A stretch of 64,000 bases of DNA from Microvirga soli (GTDB lineage: Bacteria; Pseudomonadota; Alphaproteobacteria; Rhizobiales; Beijerinckiaceae). Shown piece by piece: positions 27,318-35,893 of this stretch. The position numbers were made by a program, and so were the translations under genes. The stretch spans positions 62,001 through 126,000 of the forward strand of contig NZ_JAERQE010000011.1 of the NCBI RefSeq assembly GCF_016734765.1. The letters run 5' to 3'. A model generated the notes under the pieces. It did no database searches. It was not told where the DNA came from and saw nothing but the letters and a program-made list of their open reading frames with translations. Position 1 is the first letter of the stretch. The number at the start of each line of letters is the position of its first letter.

Positions 27318-27881
27318 ATGTACAAACAGTGGTCGTATCCGATGGAACCCGAATCGCAAGATTATAGCCCAAGCACCCCGGCCCAACCCATAGCCAGTGC
27401 TAAAACTAGGATGGAGCTTTGCAGCTCTGCCCCTGATGGGGAGAGCCCGCTGCTAAGTGGGATAGATTCTCAGCAAGCTATATTGGATGGCAGGGGGAGC
27501 CTACCCATAGACCTCGATAGCTGGCGAACGATGGAGCCTAGTGTATTCGATGGCGAGAGATGTCTCCAGTTTCGCGCCGCGCTTTTAGAGATACAGGCGA
27601 GTACTGATATCACTCGGGATCCTGCTGTGTGTGTTGGAGCAGCACTCGATCTGATGTTCGGTGTTGGTTTAACCGCCCCTGAAACAAACCTGGTGATGAG
27701 CGCTATCTTGCTGCACACCTTGCAAGGTGATTTCACCGCGCACCTGGTTCTCATCCAAGCATTACGGCGGCTTGCCCGATCTACTACTGGTGACCACAGA
27801 TCCTCAGAACTCGCAACCCGCTGGGCTAAATGGAACCCTGCGGAAGCACCTCTGCGGCTAAATCAACTATCCCATCCTTGA
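27318..27881 (+). CDS. Unknown protein at the head of the AAA+ cluster
   Basis: The 187-residue protein has a Ser/Pro-rich N-terminus (about 60 residues) and a helical part with DPAVCVGAALDLMFGVGLTA and NLVMSAILLHTLQGDFTAHL. The helices look like a small all-alpha domain. I do not recognise a family. The next gene starts 44 bases downstream on the same strand. The true start may be the Met at about residue 9 (MEPESQDY). Confidence 0.6.
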   Translation: MYKQWSYPMEPESQDYSPSTPAQPIASAKTRMELCSSAPDGESPLLSGIDSQQAILDGRGSLPIDLDSWRTMEPSVFDGERCLQFRAALLEIQASTDITRDPAVCVGAALDLMFGVGLTAPETNLVMSAILLHTLQGDFTAHLVLIQALRRLARSTTGDHRSSELATRWAKWNPAEAPLRLNQLSHP

Positions 27882-27924
27882 CCTCCATTGACCCTGCTCG
27901 GCCTCTTCTTCTGGAGGACCACCT

Positions 27925-29643
27925 ATGCCGTCTATCAGCACGTCGTTCGCACGTGAAAATCTCCTCATCCATTTTCCACGGGTATTCCGTGCAGCTCTAA
28001 ACGATGACGTCCTGACCGGTAGCGTAAGACGTCAGTTAGTGCAGGATGCCAACGCTCTGGACCCGGCACTCGGCGCCCTCGCCGAGCAATGGCTGTCGCT
28101 CGGTCAGGATGGCATGGCCGTACGATCCTGGGCTCTGACTAACCGACCGCTGCCAGACAATGCCACAAAGCATAGAACAAGAAAGCTATCAGGCGGGACC
28201 GTCGCGCGCCACCTCCGTACCGCCCTAGAGCGTTTCGCGGCTGATCACGATAGTCCCACAGCCCGTGATCTTGCTGATGTGCTGCTGGTGGTGGCTAGCA
28301 CGGCTACTGATCGCCAGACTGCCGCAAGGCTCGCAGCCGCAGCTTGGAGAGCTCTGCATTGGGTGGAGCTGTACAGGTCCGAGTTGCTGGACTTGGGTCG
28401 TATGCTCGGTTTCGGCGCAGACAACCCTGCGGCTGCGACAGCGGATGGCGTGGCAGAGCCCGCGTCTCCTAGTGCCGGAGCGGCCGAACGGCGCGATGCG
28501 TTCGAGGTCGCCTTCAGCGACCTGGCCATTGAGGCGCGCCAGCTGGCGCTCGGCTTGAGTGCGCTCGCCGTCGGTGAACTCCCGAACGAGCTGGCCACCG
28601 CGAGGCTCTCATCCGCGGCACGGACCATAGGACGACGTATCCTCGCCCCTGCCGAAGACCGAGCCCGACAACAGGAGCGACGCAAGCACGAGTCAGCCAA
28701 AGCAGCTGTTGTCGAAGAGCCTATCTTCGACCCGATGGCTGGGCTGGACGAGATACACCCTGAAGGTGCTCCTGTCCCGGAGGGACATGTTGTCGTATGC
28801 CGCGAACTCAATACCAAGGGAGCGAGCAAGGGCAAGAATGTTGCTCAAGGCTATGAACCCGTGATTGGCGCGGCTCTACCTCTCGCGCCAACACCTGACG
28901 TAGGCCGCGTGAGGACGACGCTTCTCGCCAGGTTTCCTCATGCCGAAGACCTCATTGATTATATCTGTTGCGAGGTTGAGAACCATCCATGGGTCCGATT
29001 TCGACCAATCTTAATTGATGGTCCATCTGGTGGCGGCAAGACCCGCCTCGTCCGAGCGATTGCAGAGGCACTATCTGTTGGGCTTTACCGTGTCGACGCG
29101 ACTTCTGACTTGGGAGGAGGCTTTGGCGGCTTGGAACGGCGCTGGTACTCCTCTGAGCCTTGTGTGCCACTGATGGCTGTTGCCCGCTACAAGATTGCTA
29201 ATCCGCTTGTGCTCGTCGACGAGCTGGACAAGGCCTCAACGCGTACTGACTACGGAAGGATCTGGTCGGCACTCCTTCCATTCCTTGAGCCAGAACAGGC
29301 AAGCCGGTACCCAGATCCTTGTTTCCAGACCGACCTGGATCTCAGTCACGTAACGATCATTGGAACCGCGAACGAAACTTGGCGGCTGCCTTCTCCCCTC
29401 CTCGACCGTCTCCGAACCGTGACGCTGCCTCTTCCATCGGCCGAACACATGAACGCACTCGTTCCCAGCATTCTAGCTGACTTGGCCGCCGAACGCGGCC
29501 TTCACCCACAGTGGTTTGAGCCTTTGGATGGGATTGAGCACACCGCGTTGCGGCACCGTTGGCGCGGTGGTTCGCTCCGAAAACTAAGGCGTCTTGTCGA
29601 GGGCGTCCTACGTGTGCGTGACCGTCGCTCAACTTCCCACTGA
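27925..29643 (+). CDS. AAA+ ATPase, Lon-like
   Basis: The 572-residue protein has an N-terminal about 330 residues that are helical and not recognised, and a C-terminal AAA+ module: Walker A in LIDGPSGGGKTRLVRAIAEA (about residue 370), Walker B in PLVLVDELDKASTRTDYGRI, sensor 1 in VTIIGTANETWRLP, an arginine finger region LLDRLRTVTLPLPS and a late helical lid. The DELDKA box and the NET/N sensor resemble Lon and MoxR-like enzymes, but there is no Lon protease domain. It probably remodels a protein or nucleic-acid complex made by its neighbours. Confidence 0.85.
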   Translation: MPSISTSFARENLLIHFPRVFRAALNDDVLTGSVRRQLVQDANALDPALGALAEQWLSLGQDGMAVRSWALTNRPLPDNATKHRTRKLSGGTVARHLRTALERFAADHDSPTARDLADVLLVVASTATDRQTAARLAAAAWRALHWVELYRSELLDLGRMLGFGADNPAAATADGVAEPASPSAGAAERRDAFEVAFSDLAIEARQLALGLSALAVGELPNELATARLSSAARTIGRRILAPAEDRARQQERRKHESAKAAVVEEPIFDPMAGLDEIHPEGAPVPEGHVVVCRELNTKGASKGKNVAQGYEPVIGAALPLAPTPDVGRVRTTLLARFPHAEDLIDYICCEVENHPWVRFRPILIDGPSGGGKTRLVRAIAEALSVGLYRVDATSDLGGGFGGLERRWYSSEPCVPLMAVARYKIANPLVLVDELDKASTRTDYGRIWSALLPFLEPEQASRYPDPCFQTDLDLSHVTIIGTANETWRLPSPLLDRLRTVTLPLPSAEHMNALVPSILADLAAERGLHPQWFEPLDGIEHTALRHRWRGGSLRKLRRLVEGVLRVRDRRSTSH

Positions 29644-29669
29644 AATTTGCACAGCCACAGGAGAGCACC

Positions 29670-30002
29670 TTGCCATACGAACGTGCAGAGCTTACGCGCA
29701 GCCTTCCAATTCTTGAACGCCTCGTTGCCGACCTTCGTCACCTTGCCTCTGGCGGCGAGGCAGATCCCGCGGCCCTTGCTGCAGCCCCACTTCTGGATTC
29801 CTGGACGGTCGGCGCAACCTGGGTTCCGGAGCGCATGCTGGTTGGGCGCGTTACAGATCATCCAACCATCCCGGATGGTCCCTGCCAGACATCGCGGTTA
29901 TTCGTTATCTCCCCTGATGGAGGTTACGCCAGGACACTCTCGCGTTGGTACCGCCTAGGCGCCCCTGCACGCTTCCATGGAGGAGGCGCCTATGACGCCT
30001 GA
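29670..30002 (+). CDS. DUF6634-like small protein
   Basis: The 110-residue protein has a pattern I associate with the DUF6634 family of Hyphomicrobiales: LLDSWTVGATWVPERMLVGR, then VTDHPTIPDGPCQTSRLFV and GYARTLSRWYRLGAPA. Function is unknown. It starts 27 bases after the AAA+ gene. A related C-terminal segment appears in the protein at 31541-32140, so the cluster carries two versions of this domain. Assignment to DUF6634 is from memory of the family pattern and should be checked. Confidence 0.65.
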   Translation: MPYERAELTRSLPILERLVADLRHLASGGEADPAALAAAPLLDSWTVGATWVPERMLVGRVTDHPTIPDGPCQTSRLFVISPDGGYARTLSRWYRLGAPARFHGGGAYDA

Positions 30003-30069
30003 ATAGACTGTGAGTTGCTTGGTGCCGGCGCCAGCCCAGGATTATCCTGTGACCAAGGAGCTTACTGCA

Positions 30070-30339
30070 ATGCCCTTACTCCACTGCAGGCACTGCAAGG
30101 ACCGATCAGAGTTCCGTTGGCGAGGGTCGGTCCCCAGCTGTTCGGTTTGCGGTGAGGCCGACACCTACGCTCAGCTCATTGATGCCGATTTTAACGATTG
30201 TTCGGAACTGGCCACCCTGCGTGCTGACTTGGAGGCTGGATTTCAGGGTGTAGTGGGAACGATCCAGCTCCACGGTTGGCGCCCCTTACGGCAGCAAGGC
30301 AGATCGCGGGAGAGCCACAATCCTTCTTGGGGCGCCTAG
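30070..30339 (+). CDS. Small zinc-ribbon protein
   Basis: The 89-residue protein opens with LLHCRHCKDRSEFRW and then VPSCSVCGEADTYAQLID, i.e. two CxxC pairs about 18 residues apart, a treble-clef or zinc-ribbon fold. The rest is helical and then low in complexity. The ATG at 30070 is used since it sits immediately before the first CxxC. It could bind nucleic acid or another protein. Confidence 0.65.
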   Translation: MPLLHCRHCKDRSEFRWRGSVPSCSVCGEADTYAQLIDADFNDCSELATLRADLEAGFQGVVGTIQLHGWRPLRQQGRSRESHNPSWGA

Positions 30340-30433
30340 AAGCCTTGTTCAACTGCAATTTCCTTCTGTTTGCTGGCCAAACACAGTGCACCTCCTTCGT
30401 TTCGTGTCGACACCACGTTTGAGGAGATCGTTC

Positions 30434-30787
30434 ATGTCCCACCTCAAGAGGCATAAAAGGGGTTTCAAATACCACTGGTACATCAGCAGTTCTGCTTGGC
30501 TCCATAACGCAGCTCGCTTGGAGGAGCTTCGGCTTGCTGGTCACCGGTGCCGACTTTGCCGCCGTGGGCGTCCGCATGTACGGCTTCACGTACACCACGC
30601 GACATACGCTCGCTTGGGCCACGAGCGGCCCTCTGATCTTTGCGTTCTTTGCGAGGAATGTCACAGGGGCGTGACGGACATGCTGCGACAACGCCGGTAC
30701 CGCCGTCGGCGCTCCCTACCCCTCTTGGATGTGCGCGTGCTCGTCCCAGAAAGGCGGCTTGTCGATACAGTGCTGGAGGAGTTGTGA
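30434..30787 (+). CDS. HNH-endonuclease-like protein
   Basis: The 117-residue basic protein has the ordered elements of an HNH nuclease: CRLCRRGRPHVRLHVHHATY followed by LGHERPSDLCVLCEECH, giving two CxxC zinc pairs around a HVHH beta-alpha motif and a final His. A terminal Asn is not obvious in the usual place, so catalysis is likely but unproven. The stop overlaps the start of the next gene (TGATG), so the two are translated together. Confidence 0.7.
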   Translation: MSHLKRHKRGFKYHWYISSSAWLHNAARLEELRLAGHRCRLCRRGRPHVRLHVHHATYARLGHERPSDLCVLCEECHRGVTDMLRQRRYRRRRSLPLLDVRVLVPERRLVDTVLEEL

Positions 30788-31362
30788 TGGCATCCTTTGA
30801 GACAATCCATGTCCGATTGACAGGCGTCGCGCCGCTGTTGATGAGGAGCGGTCGCCTCGCCGACCCACTCGACCCGCACGCCCGAGAGATCGACCGTGTC
30901 GCACGAAAACGTCAAAAAACGGCAGCTGACTTAGAGGCGCTCGCACGCCTAGAATGGTTTGGAGGATTGTGGGTCGATGCCGGCCGGCCTTGTGTCCCAG
31001 CGGAGGCCATTGAAGCCTGCGTCGTAGAGGCGGCCAAGCTGCGCCGCGCCGGGAAGACAGTCAAAGCCGGGTTCATGTGCCCCTCCAACCCGTTGCTCCT
31101 ATACGATGGACCACATGAGCTTGATGAGACGTTCGCGGATACGAACTTCCATCTGCGCGTTGCCGTGCAGATCGCAGGTAAAAGGACAATGCGAACACGT
31201 CCATGCTTCCGTGCATGGTCTCTAGAATTCGATGCGCATTTTATGCCCACAGTACTGGACCGACGCGATGTATGCGAATACCTGAAAGTTGCAGGCGACC
31301 GCGTTGGACTTGGAGATTGGCGACCGAGATTCGGAAGGTTTTCGACTCAGATCCTGAGCTAA
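30787..31362 (+). CDS. Phage-type conserved protein of unknown function
   Basis: The 191-residue protein opens with IHVRLTGVAPLLMRSGRLAD and contains RPCVPAEAIEACVVEAAKLR and RPCFRAWSLEFDAHFMP near the end, followed by VGLGDWRPRFGRF. The LTG-PLLM opening and the GLGDWRP-GRF ending recall a group of hypothetical proteins common in tailed phages and integrated elements; no activity is known to me. It overlaps the HNH-like gene by one base, so it is part of the same operon. Confidence 0.7.
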   Translation: MASFETIHVRLTGVAPLLMRSGRLADPLDPHAREIDRVARKRQKTAADLEALARLEWFGGLWVDAGRPCVPAEAIEACVVEAAKLRRAGKTVKAGFMCPSNPLLLYDGPHELDETFADTNFHLRVAVQIAGKRTMRTRPCFRAWSLEFDAHFMPTVLDRRDVCEYLKVAGDRVGLGDWRPRFGRFSTQILS

Positions 31363-31540
31363 CCGCTTGGGACGGCTATTCGCAATGAGGCGAGGCCGGG
31401 CCAGGCACGGCAAGGCTCAGCCATGGTGAGGCAAGCTCTGGCATGGACCCCTTCTGGGGCGTTCCCGCCGCTCGGCGCCGGGCGGGATGCGGACGCACGC
31501 GCATCCCAACCTCATGCCTGCGATGAAGGAGGTCAGCACG

Positions 31541-32140
31541 ATGTCTGAGACTGAACGAGAGATAAACCCGAACTATGATACCGGCCGTTGGGTGTGTGTG
31601 GCATGCTGGACGGAGGGACTAGGTAGCCTTCCTTGTGCCTGCCCCTCGTGCGGCAGCGTTCGACTGTGGGCAACAGCAAACGCTGGATCCGTCCATTTCC
31701 GCTCAATGCAGGATTGCTTTTACGACTATCTTGGAGCCGCAGTGGCAAAGCATGGGATATGGATAGGAGAGATGCTCGGTGACGGCTTCACCCGAGTTGC
31801 CCCTACGCCCCGTATCGCGACGGAAGCCGCCATTTCGGCCGTCGAAATGAGAAGGACCACGTCTCCACTCCTCCTGGAGGAAGGAGGCGGCCCGTCCGAG
31901 TCGGAGCTTTCGGCAGCTCCGACCCTTGTCAACTGGCACCTTTCCCTTGGCTCAGACAATCGCATTCGGGCAGCTGGCCGAGTCCGCTTCGGGACGACAG
32001 AGCAAACCTCAGTCATCAGCACAACAGCCGTGATCCTGCTGGATCCTGCTTTGAGGTGGTTGCGGACTCTCACCACGGTGTACAACTTAGGTCGAGGCTA
32101 TCCACTAATCCACGGCGTCCAGAGCGCCGAGAACGCATGA
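31541..32140 (+). CDS. Zinc ribbon plus DUF6634-like domain protein
   Basis: The 199-residue protein starts MSETEREINPNYDTGRW. It has an N-terminal zinc ribbon (VCVACWTEGLGSLPCACPSC), a middle helical part, and a C-terminal segment LVNWHLSLGSDNRIRAAGRV then LRWLRTLTTVYNLGRGYPLI. The latter resembles the W..GRV...RTLSRWYRLG pattern of the small protein at 29670-30002. The start at 31541 follows a GGAGGT site. The two domains in one chain may explain how the separate small proteins at 29670 and 30070 work together. Confidence 0.65.
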   Translation: MSETEREINPNYDTGRWVCVACWTEGLGSLPCACPSCGSVRLWATANAGSVHFRSMQDCFYDYLGAAVAKHGIWIGEMLGDGFTRVAPTPRIATEAAISAVEMRRTTSPLLLEEGGGPSESELSAAPTLVNWHLSLGSDNRIRAAGRVRFGTTEQTSVISTTAVILLDPALRWLRTLTTVYNLGRGYPLIHGVQSAENA

Positions 32141-32420
32141 TTGAGGCTCAGTTCGCTCAGCAATGCCGAGGAGGCAAGCGACGCTGGGAGAAACGGTTCG
32201 GTCCTCCGCTACCGCCAACAGGGAGCGGGAGATCCGATTAGATAATTGATTAGCCCAGCGGCAGAGGACCGTATCTCAGTCGCGCTTTCCAAGTCCAGCT
32301 TCGAAGATCGGCGTTCCAAACCTCACTCCTCTTGATGAGATCGGCACCCTCTTGGATCAGAGCGAGCACGGTCAGCTCTGCTGGAATGTCTCAGGGCTCA
32401 CTTACTGAAGGAACTAGTCC

Positions 32421-32660
32421 ATGCCAAAAGAGAAACAGACTGCCTCGATACCATCTATCCGCCCATTCAAACCTTTTAATCTCGGTAAGCATCTCGATAG
32501 GCAGCGAGGAGCGGCTTCTCCACCAATTCTAGCCATTGATGGGCACGAGGTTGTGACTGAGCTTCACCCAGAATTTCGATCATTTCTTCAAACACTTGGA
32601 CGTTGGTCGGCACGAAAAGCCCTACGGAATGGCGACCTATCATCCAATGATCAGCACTGA
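32421..32660 (+). CDS. Possible small protein, unrecognised
   Basis: A 79-residue frame starts with ATG after a GAAGGA site and reads MPKEKQTASIPSIRPFKPFN, with LAIDGHEVVTELHPEFRSFL in the middle. Composition is protein-like but there is no family and no overlap with other genes. It may be the last gene of the AAA+ cluster or a chance frame. Confidence 0.35.
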   Translation: MPKEKQTASIPSIRPFKPFNLGKHLDRQRGAASPPILAIDGHEVVTELHPEFRSFLQTLGRWSARKALRNGDLSSNDQH

Positions 32661-33893
32661 CCGCGTAAAGTGATGCCTTGAGCAGTCAAGTTCCTTTGCT
32701 CATAATGGAGCTAGGGACCGAAGCCTAACGTGGGCGGCTGTCCAACAGGTACGCTCAGACTTAGCGCCCTTGGACTTGGTCGATGTGGCTTTTGGTGGGG
32801 CTCAACCGTGCCAGTGTCGGTTTCCGGCAGAACCTATCTCGATGTTGCCCCGAACGGAATGAACGTCATCAGGGGCAGCTTATGACGAGCGCTAGATCAG
32901 CCAATTTGTAACGTACGTGCTTTAGCCTCGGCTTACCAGCTGGGCTTCGAACGCGAACTCCCATGTAAGCACCAGAGACTTGGTTCTGGAAAAAAGCCTG
33001 CTCAATCGCGAACATTACGTGACGCATATTCCTGAATGAGCACCTTTTCTTCCCATCCAACAAACTATTGATGTTACTGCGATATCAACTTTTTGTACCA
33101 CCGTGCTGATTGTGGCATCGCCTTCAATCGACGGGATCAGACACATTCTGATCCTAACCCAAGCCCTGATCTCCCCGCTCCCGGTGGTGCGAGTACCCAC
33201 GCTGTAGGTCTCACTACAACGCGTGCTCGGGTGTCGCTATGCAGGAGGTGGGCTGTCAATGCCTGCCGATTGCAAACCACGACGAGGCGCAACCATGCTT
33301 TTGAGATGAGTGGCATCGAGGCTAAGCCTAGCGTGATGAAGCCACAGGCCGCGATAGGTATGTGGGTAATGCTGGTCTCTGAAGGTGCGTCAATTTTCAC
33401 GACCACATTTCTCGGGAATCTTGAAAGATCAAGTTTTCATGTTCACGACCCACTCTGGCCTCGAAGCGGCATCGCGTCTACATCAGCCTCCCATTGCGTG
33501 TACCAGCCTCTCTAGACCTAATGCTGGATCAAACGGCAGAGGCGTCACAAGGCTTGATCAGAATCCCCTGGTCTCGTGGAAGAGGCAATTGTGCGGGATT
33601 TGAAGCCTTGTTCATTCGCGGGGCAACATGTCGTGCTTTTTCCTAGTGCCGTTCTTCTCACTGACACCTGAGTTTGCCTGCTAGGGTGTAGGGTCCGTTC
33701 GTCGCGGCACTATCGGGGAACAGATTTCGCACAACTGCTTGGCCCCTCGTGGCTTGATGGGAGAGGAAGAGCAATCGAGGTCGTGGCCTACCCGCTCCTA
33801 AGAGCAGCGCCTCGCAGCCCCCGACCTTGAGACCATAAGGTCAACCCTATCTTCCAGATCCAGCTTTGGATGCGTTGCAGTGACGGATTATGT
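32661..33893. other. 1.2-kb stretch with no convincing gene
   Basis: Several medium-length frames exist on both strands but none shows a protein-like composition or motif. It separates the AAA+ cluster from the serine recombinase and is probably degraded or non-coding accessory sequence. Confidence 0.45.
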
Positions 33894-35771
33894 CTACCGT
33901 ACCTTTGGCTTCTTCTTTGCCATCGTTGGATAATGTCGCCCCAAGACTGGTCCCTTGGGAAGAAACGTCACTTCACCCTCGTATCGGATCCGTAGCGGGG
34001 GGTGATCGGTGTCCTTCTCACCGTCGAAAGGCTCAACTGCCAACGTGCCGGCATTTGCGTCGTAGACGTAAATGACTCCGCTGGGCATTCCAGTTCCGCC
34101 GGCAATCGCATGTAGCGAGCCCTGGATTTCTAGCTGAAACCTTCTCGCACGCGGCTCACGCCTGATGACGGCCTTAAACATGGCCTTAAATTTCCTGACG
34201 GCGCTTAGTGTTTCAGGATCCTTAATCTGCTTAAGATCGTACGGAAGATCCTTCAACAAGTCGCTCAGGCTTTCCGCGTAGCTTGCCAACTGAGATGCGA
34301 CAACCCTCTTTGCGCGCCCGCTCTTCGCAGAAGCAACGATCTTCTCTAAACGATCTATCTCCTCCTTGATGCGAGTTCGCTTTTGTTCGAGATATTTGCG
34401 CTCATCGTCGTCACAATCATTGACGATGAGCTTGTCGAAGACCGCAATTTTCTCAGCCTTCAGGCGCTTGAGGTTTTTTTCCGCCGAGGCCAGGCTGTGT
34501 CCGAGACCTTTTTGCGCCTGTTCGATCTCAAGATTTTGGTGACGCTCAAATTCTGCGCTGGCTCGTGGATCCATCAGGAAGCGCTGGACCGCCTCAAGCA
34601 TGCCACGACTAAGATCCTCGTCCGGCACGCCAAGCGGCCGTGTGCAGACCCGCTCGTTCTGCCCATCCACCTTCCGATCCCTGCTTCCCCAACAAACCCA
34701 GCGCGAGCGTTCAGGTCCAAACCGGCTATCTGCCACCATGGTACAAGTCCGCCCACACTCGCAGGTTAGTCGTCCTGTCCACAGGCGCTCTTGCGCGCCA
34801 GCCCGCTTTCTTTGAGCCGCCTTGATCTCCGCTCGCTTGGCTTGGGCAGCATCCCAAAGCTCTTCTGAGACCAAGGGCTCAATGTGTTGCCACCGATAGT
34901 TGGCTTCTGGCCCTTCAACGAGTTCCCTTTTTCCGCTGAGCGGATTCTTGAACACCTTGTAATACCCTGCTCGCCGTGTGCCTTTGTACGCCGGGTTCGG
35001 CACAATCGCGCTCATTATCGTATTAGGGTTCCAAGCCTCTGCGCGAGGAGGACGGACGCGCCGTTCCATCAAAGTTTTGCAAATTTCGGGACCGGTTAAT
35101 CCGTCGGCCACCGCTCGGAACAGCCAAACCACATGCTCAGCGAGTGCGGGGTCCGGCTTGAGAAATTTCATAGGCTTGTTGCCGACCTGATCCCATCCGT
35201 CCGCTAGGAGAAAGCCCCAAGGAGCTGGCCACATGGCATGACCTCGTTCGAAGTGCGCCCTCTTCCCGCCCTGAACGCGGTTGAAGAAAATTTTGAGCTC
35301 CTCGCGGGCAACAAGCACTTTGATGCCGGCTACGAATGGATCGAGGTGGCCAGAGTCTGCAGCGATAACTTCAATGTCTTTTGATCTGCAAACATCAAAA
35401 ATTCGTTCGATAGCCGAACTTACGCGTGCAGCACGCGATGCCTCTGCCAGATAAATTCGCTTGAACTTACCGGACATGGCATCTTCCAGCATCTTGCGCA
35501 GACCTGGCCTTTCTCGGTCGTCGACAGTGCCGCTCATGTCGTCGATGTAGCGAGCTATGAGGACGTCATCTGGGCGCAGCGCACGGGCCAGCGAGCAATC
35601 CGCAATCTGACGCTCTAGAGACAACCCGGAGTTGAGAGTGCTGTCACTTAGCCTCGCATACTCAACAACTGGAACCTGTGATGGCAAGCACTTTACTGGA
35701 AAGTAAGTAACGTTACCTTCCGGAAGCTGGAGCTTCTTCCTGACATCCCTCATGCCGCTCAGATCCATCAT
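33894..35771 (-). CDS. Large serine recombinase
   Basis: The 625-residue protein has an N-terminal resolvase catalytic domain with the serine in VVEYARLSDSTLNSGLSLER, the RYIDDMSGTVDDRERPGLRK segment and YLAEASRAARVSSAIERIF; a recombinase domain (AWNPNTIMSAIVPNPAYKGT); a zinc ribbon (TGRLTCECGRTCTM and a downstream CW...CTR); and a C-terminal coiled coil rich in Lys/Glu (about residues 430-500). Large serine recombinases move phages and integrative elements between short att sites. No att pair could be identified. It is divergent from the repressor-like gene at 35894. Confidence 0.9.
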   Translation of the reverse strand: MMDLSGMRDVRKKLQLPEGNVTYFPVKCLPSQVPVVEYARLSDSTLNSGLSLERQIADCSLARALRPDDVLIARYIDDMSGTVDDRERPGLRKMLEDAMSGKFKRIYLAEASRAARVSSAIERIFDVCRSKDIEVIAADSGHLDPFVAGIKVLVAREELKIFFNRVQGGKRAHFERGHAMWPAPWGFLLADGWDQVGNKPMKFLKPDPALAEHVVWLFRAVADGLTGPEICKTLMERRVRPPRAEAWNPNTIMSAIVPNPAYKGTRRAGYYKVFKNPLSGKRELVEGPEANYRWQHIEPLVSEELWDAAQAKRAEIKAAQRKRAGAQERLWTGRLTCECGRTCTMVADSRFGPERSRWVCWGSRDRKVDGQNERVCTRPLGVPDEDLSRGMLEAVQRFLMDPRASAEFERHQNLEIEQAQKGLGHSLASAEKNLKRLKAEKIAVFDKLIVNDCDDDERKYLEQKRTRIKEEIDRLEKIVASAKSGRAKRVVASQLASYAESLSDLLKDLPYDLKQIKDPETLSAVRKFKAMFKAVIRREPRARRFQLEIQGSLHAIAGGTGMPSGVIYVYDANAGTLAVEPFDGEKDTDHPPLRIRYEGEVTFLPKGPVLGRHYPTMAKKKPKVR

Positions 35772-35893
35772 TGTTTTGTGTTACGCTACATGTACAATAT
35801 GGCTGTGGGCGATGGGAGTCAATGCTCTTCTGTGTCGGCTCCTGCTGATCTACGAGTAAATTAAAGCTCGTACCGAATACCGTCTGTTGCGGA

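Noticed and set aside
33093-33515. Forward open frame of 140 codons
   Set aside because: No start signal, no motif and random-like composition in a region that looks decayed.
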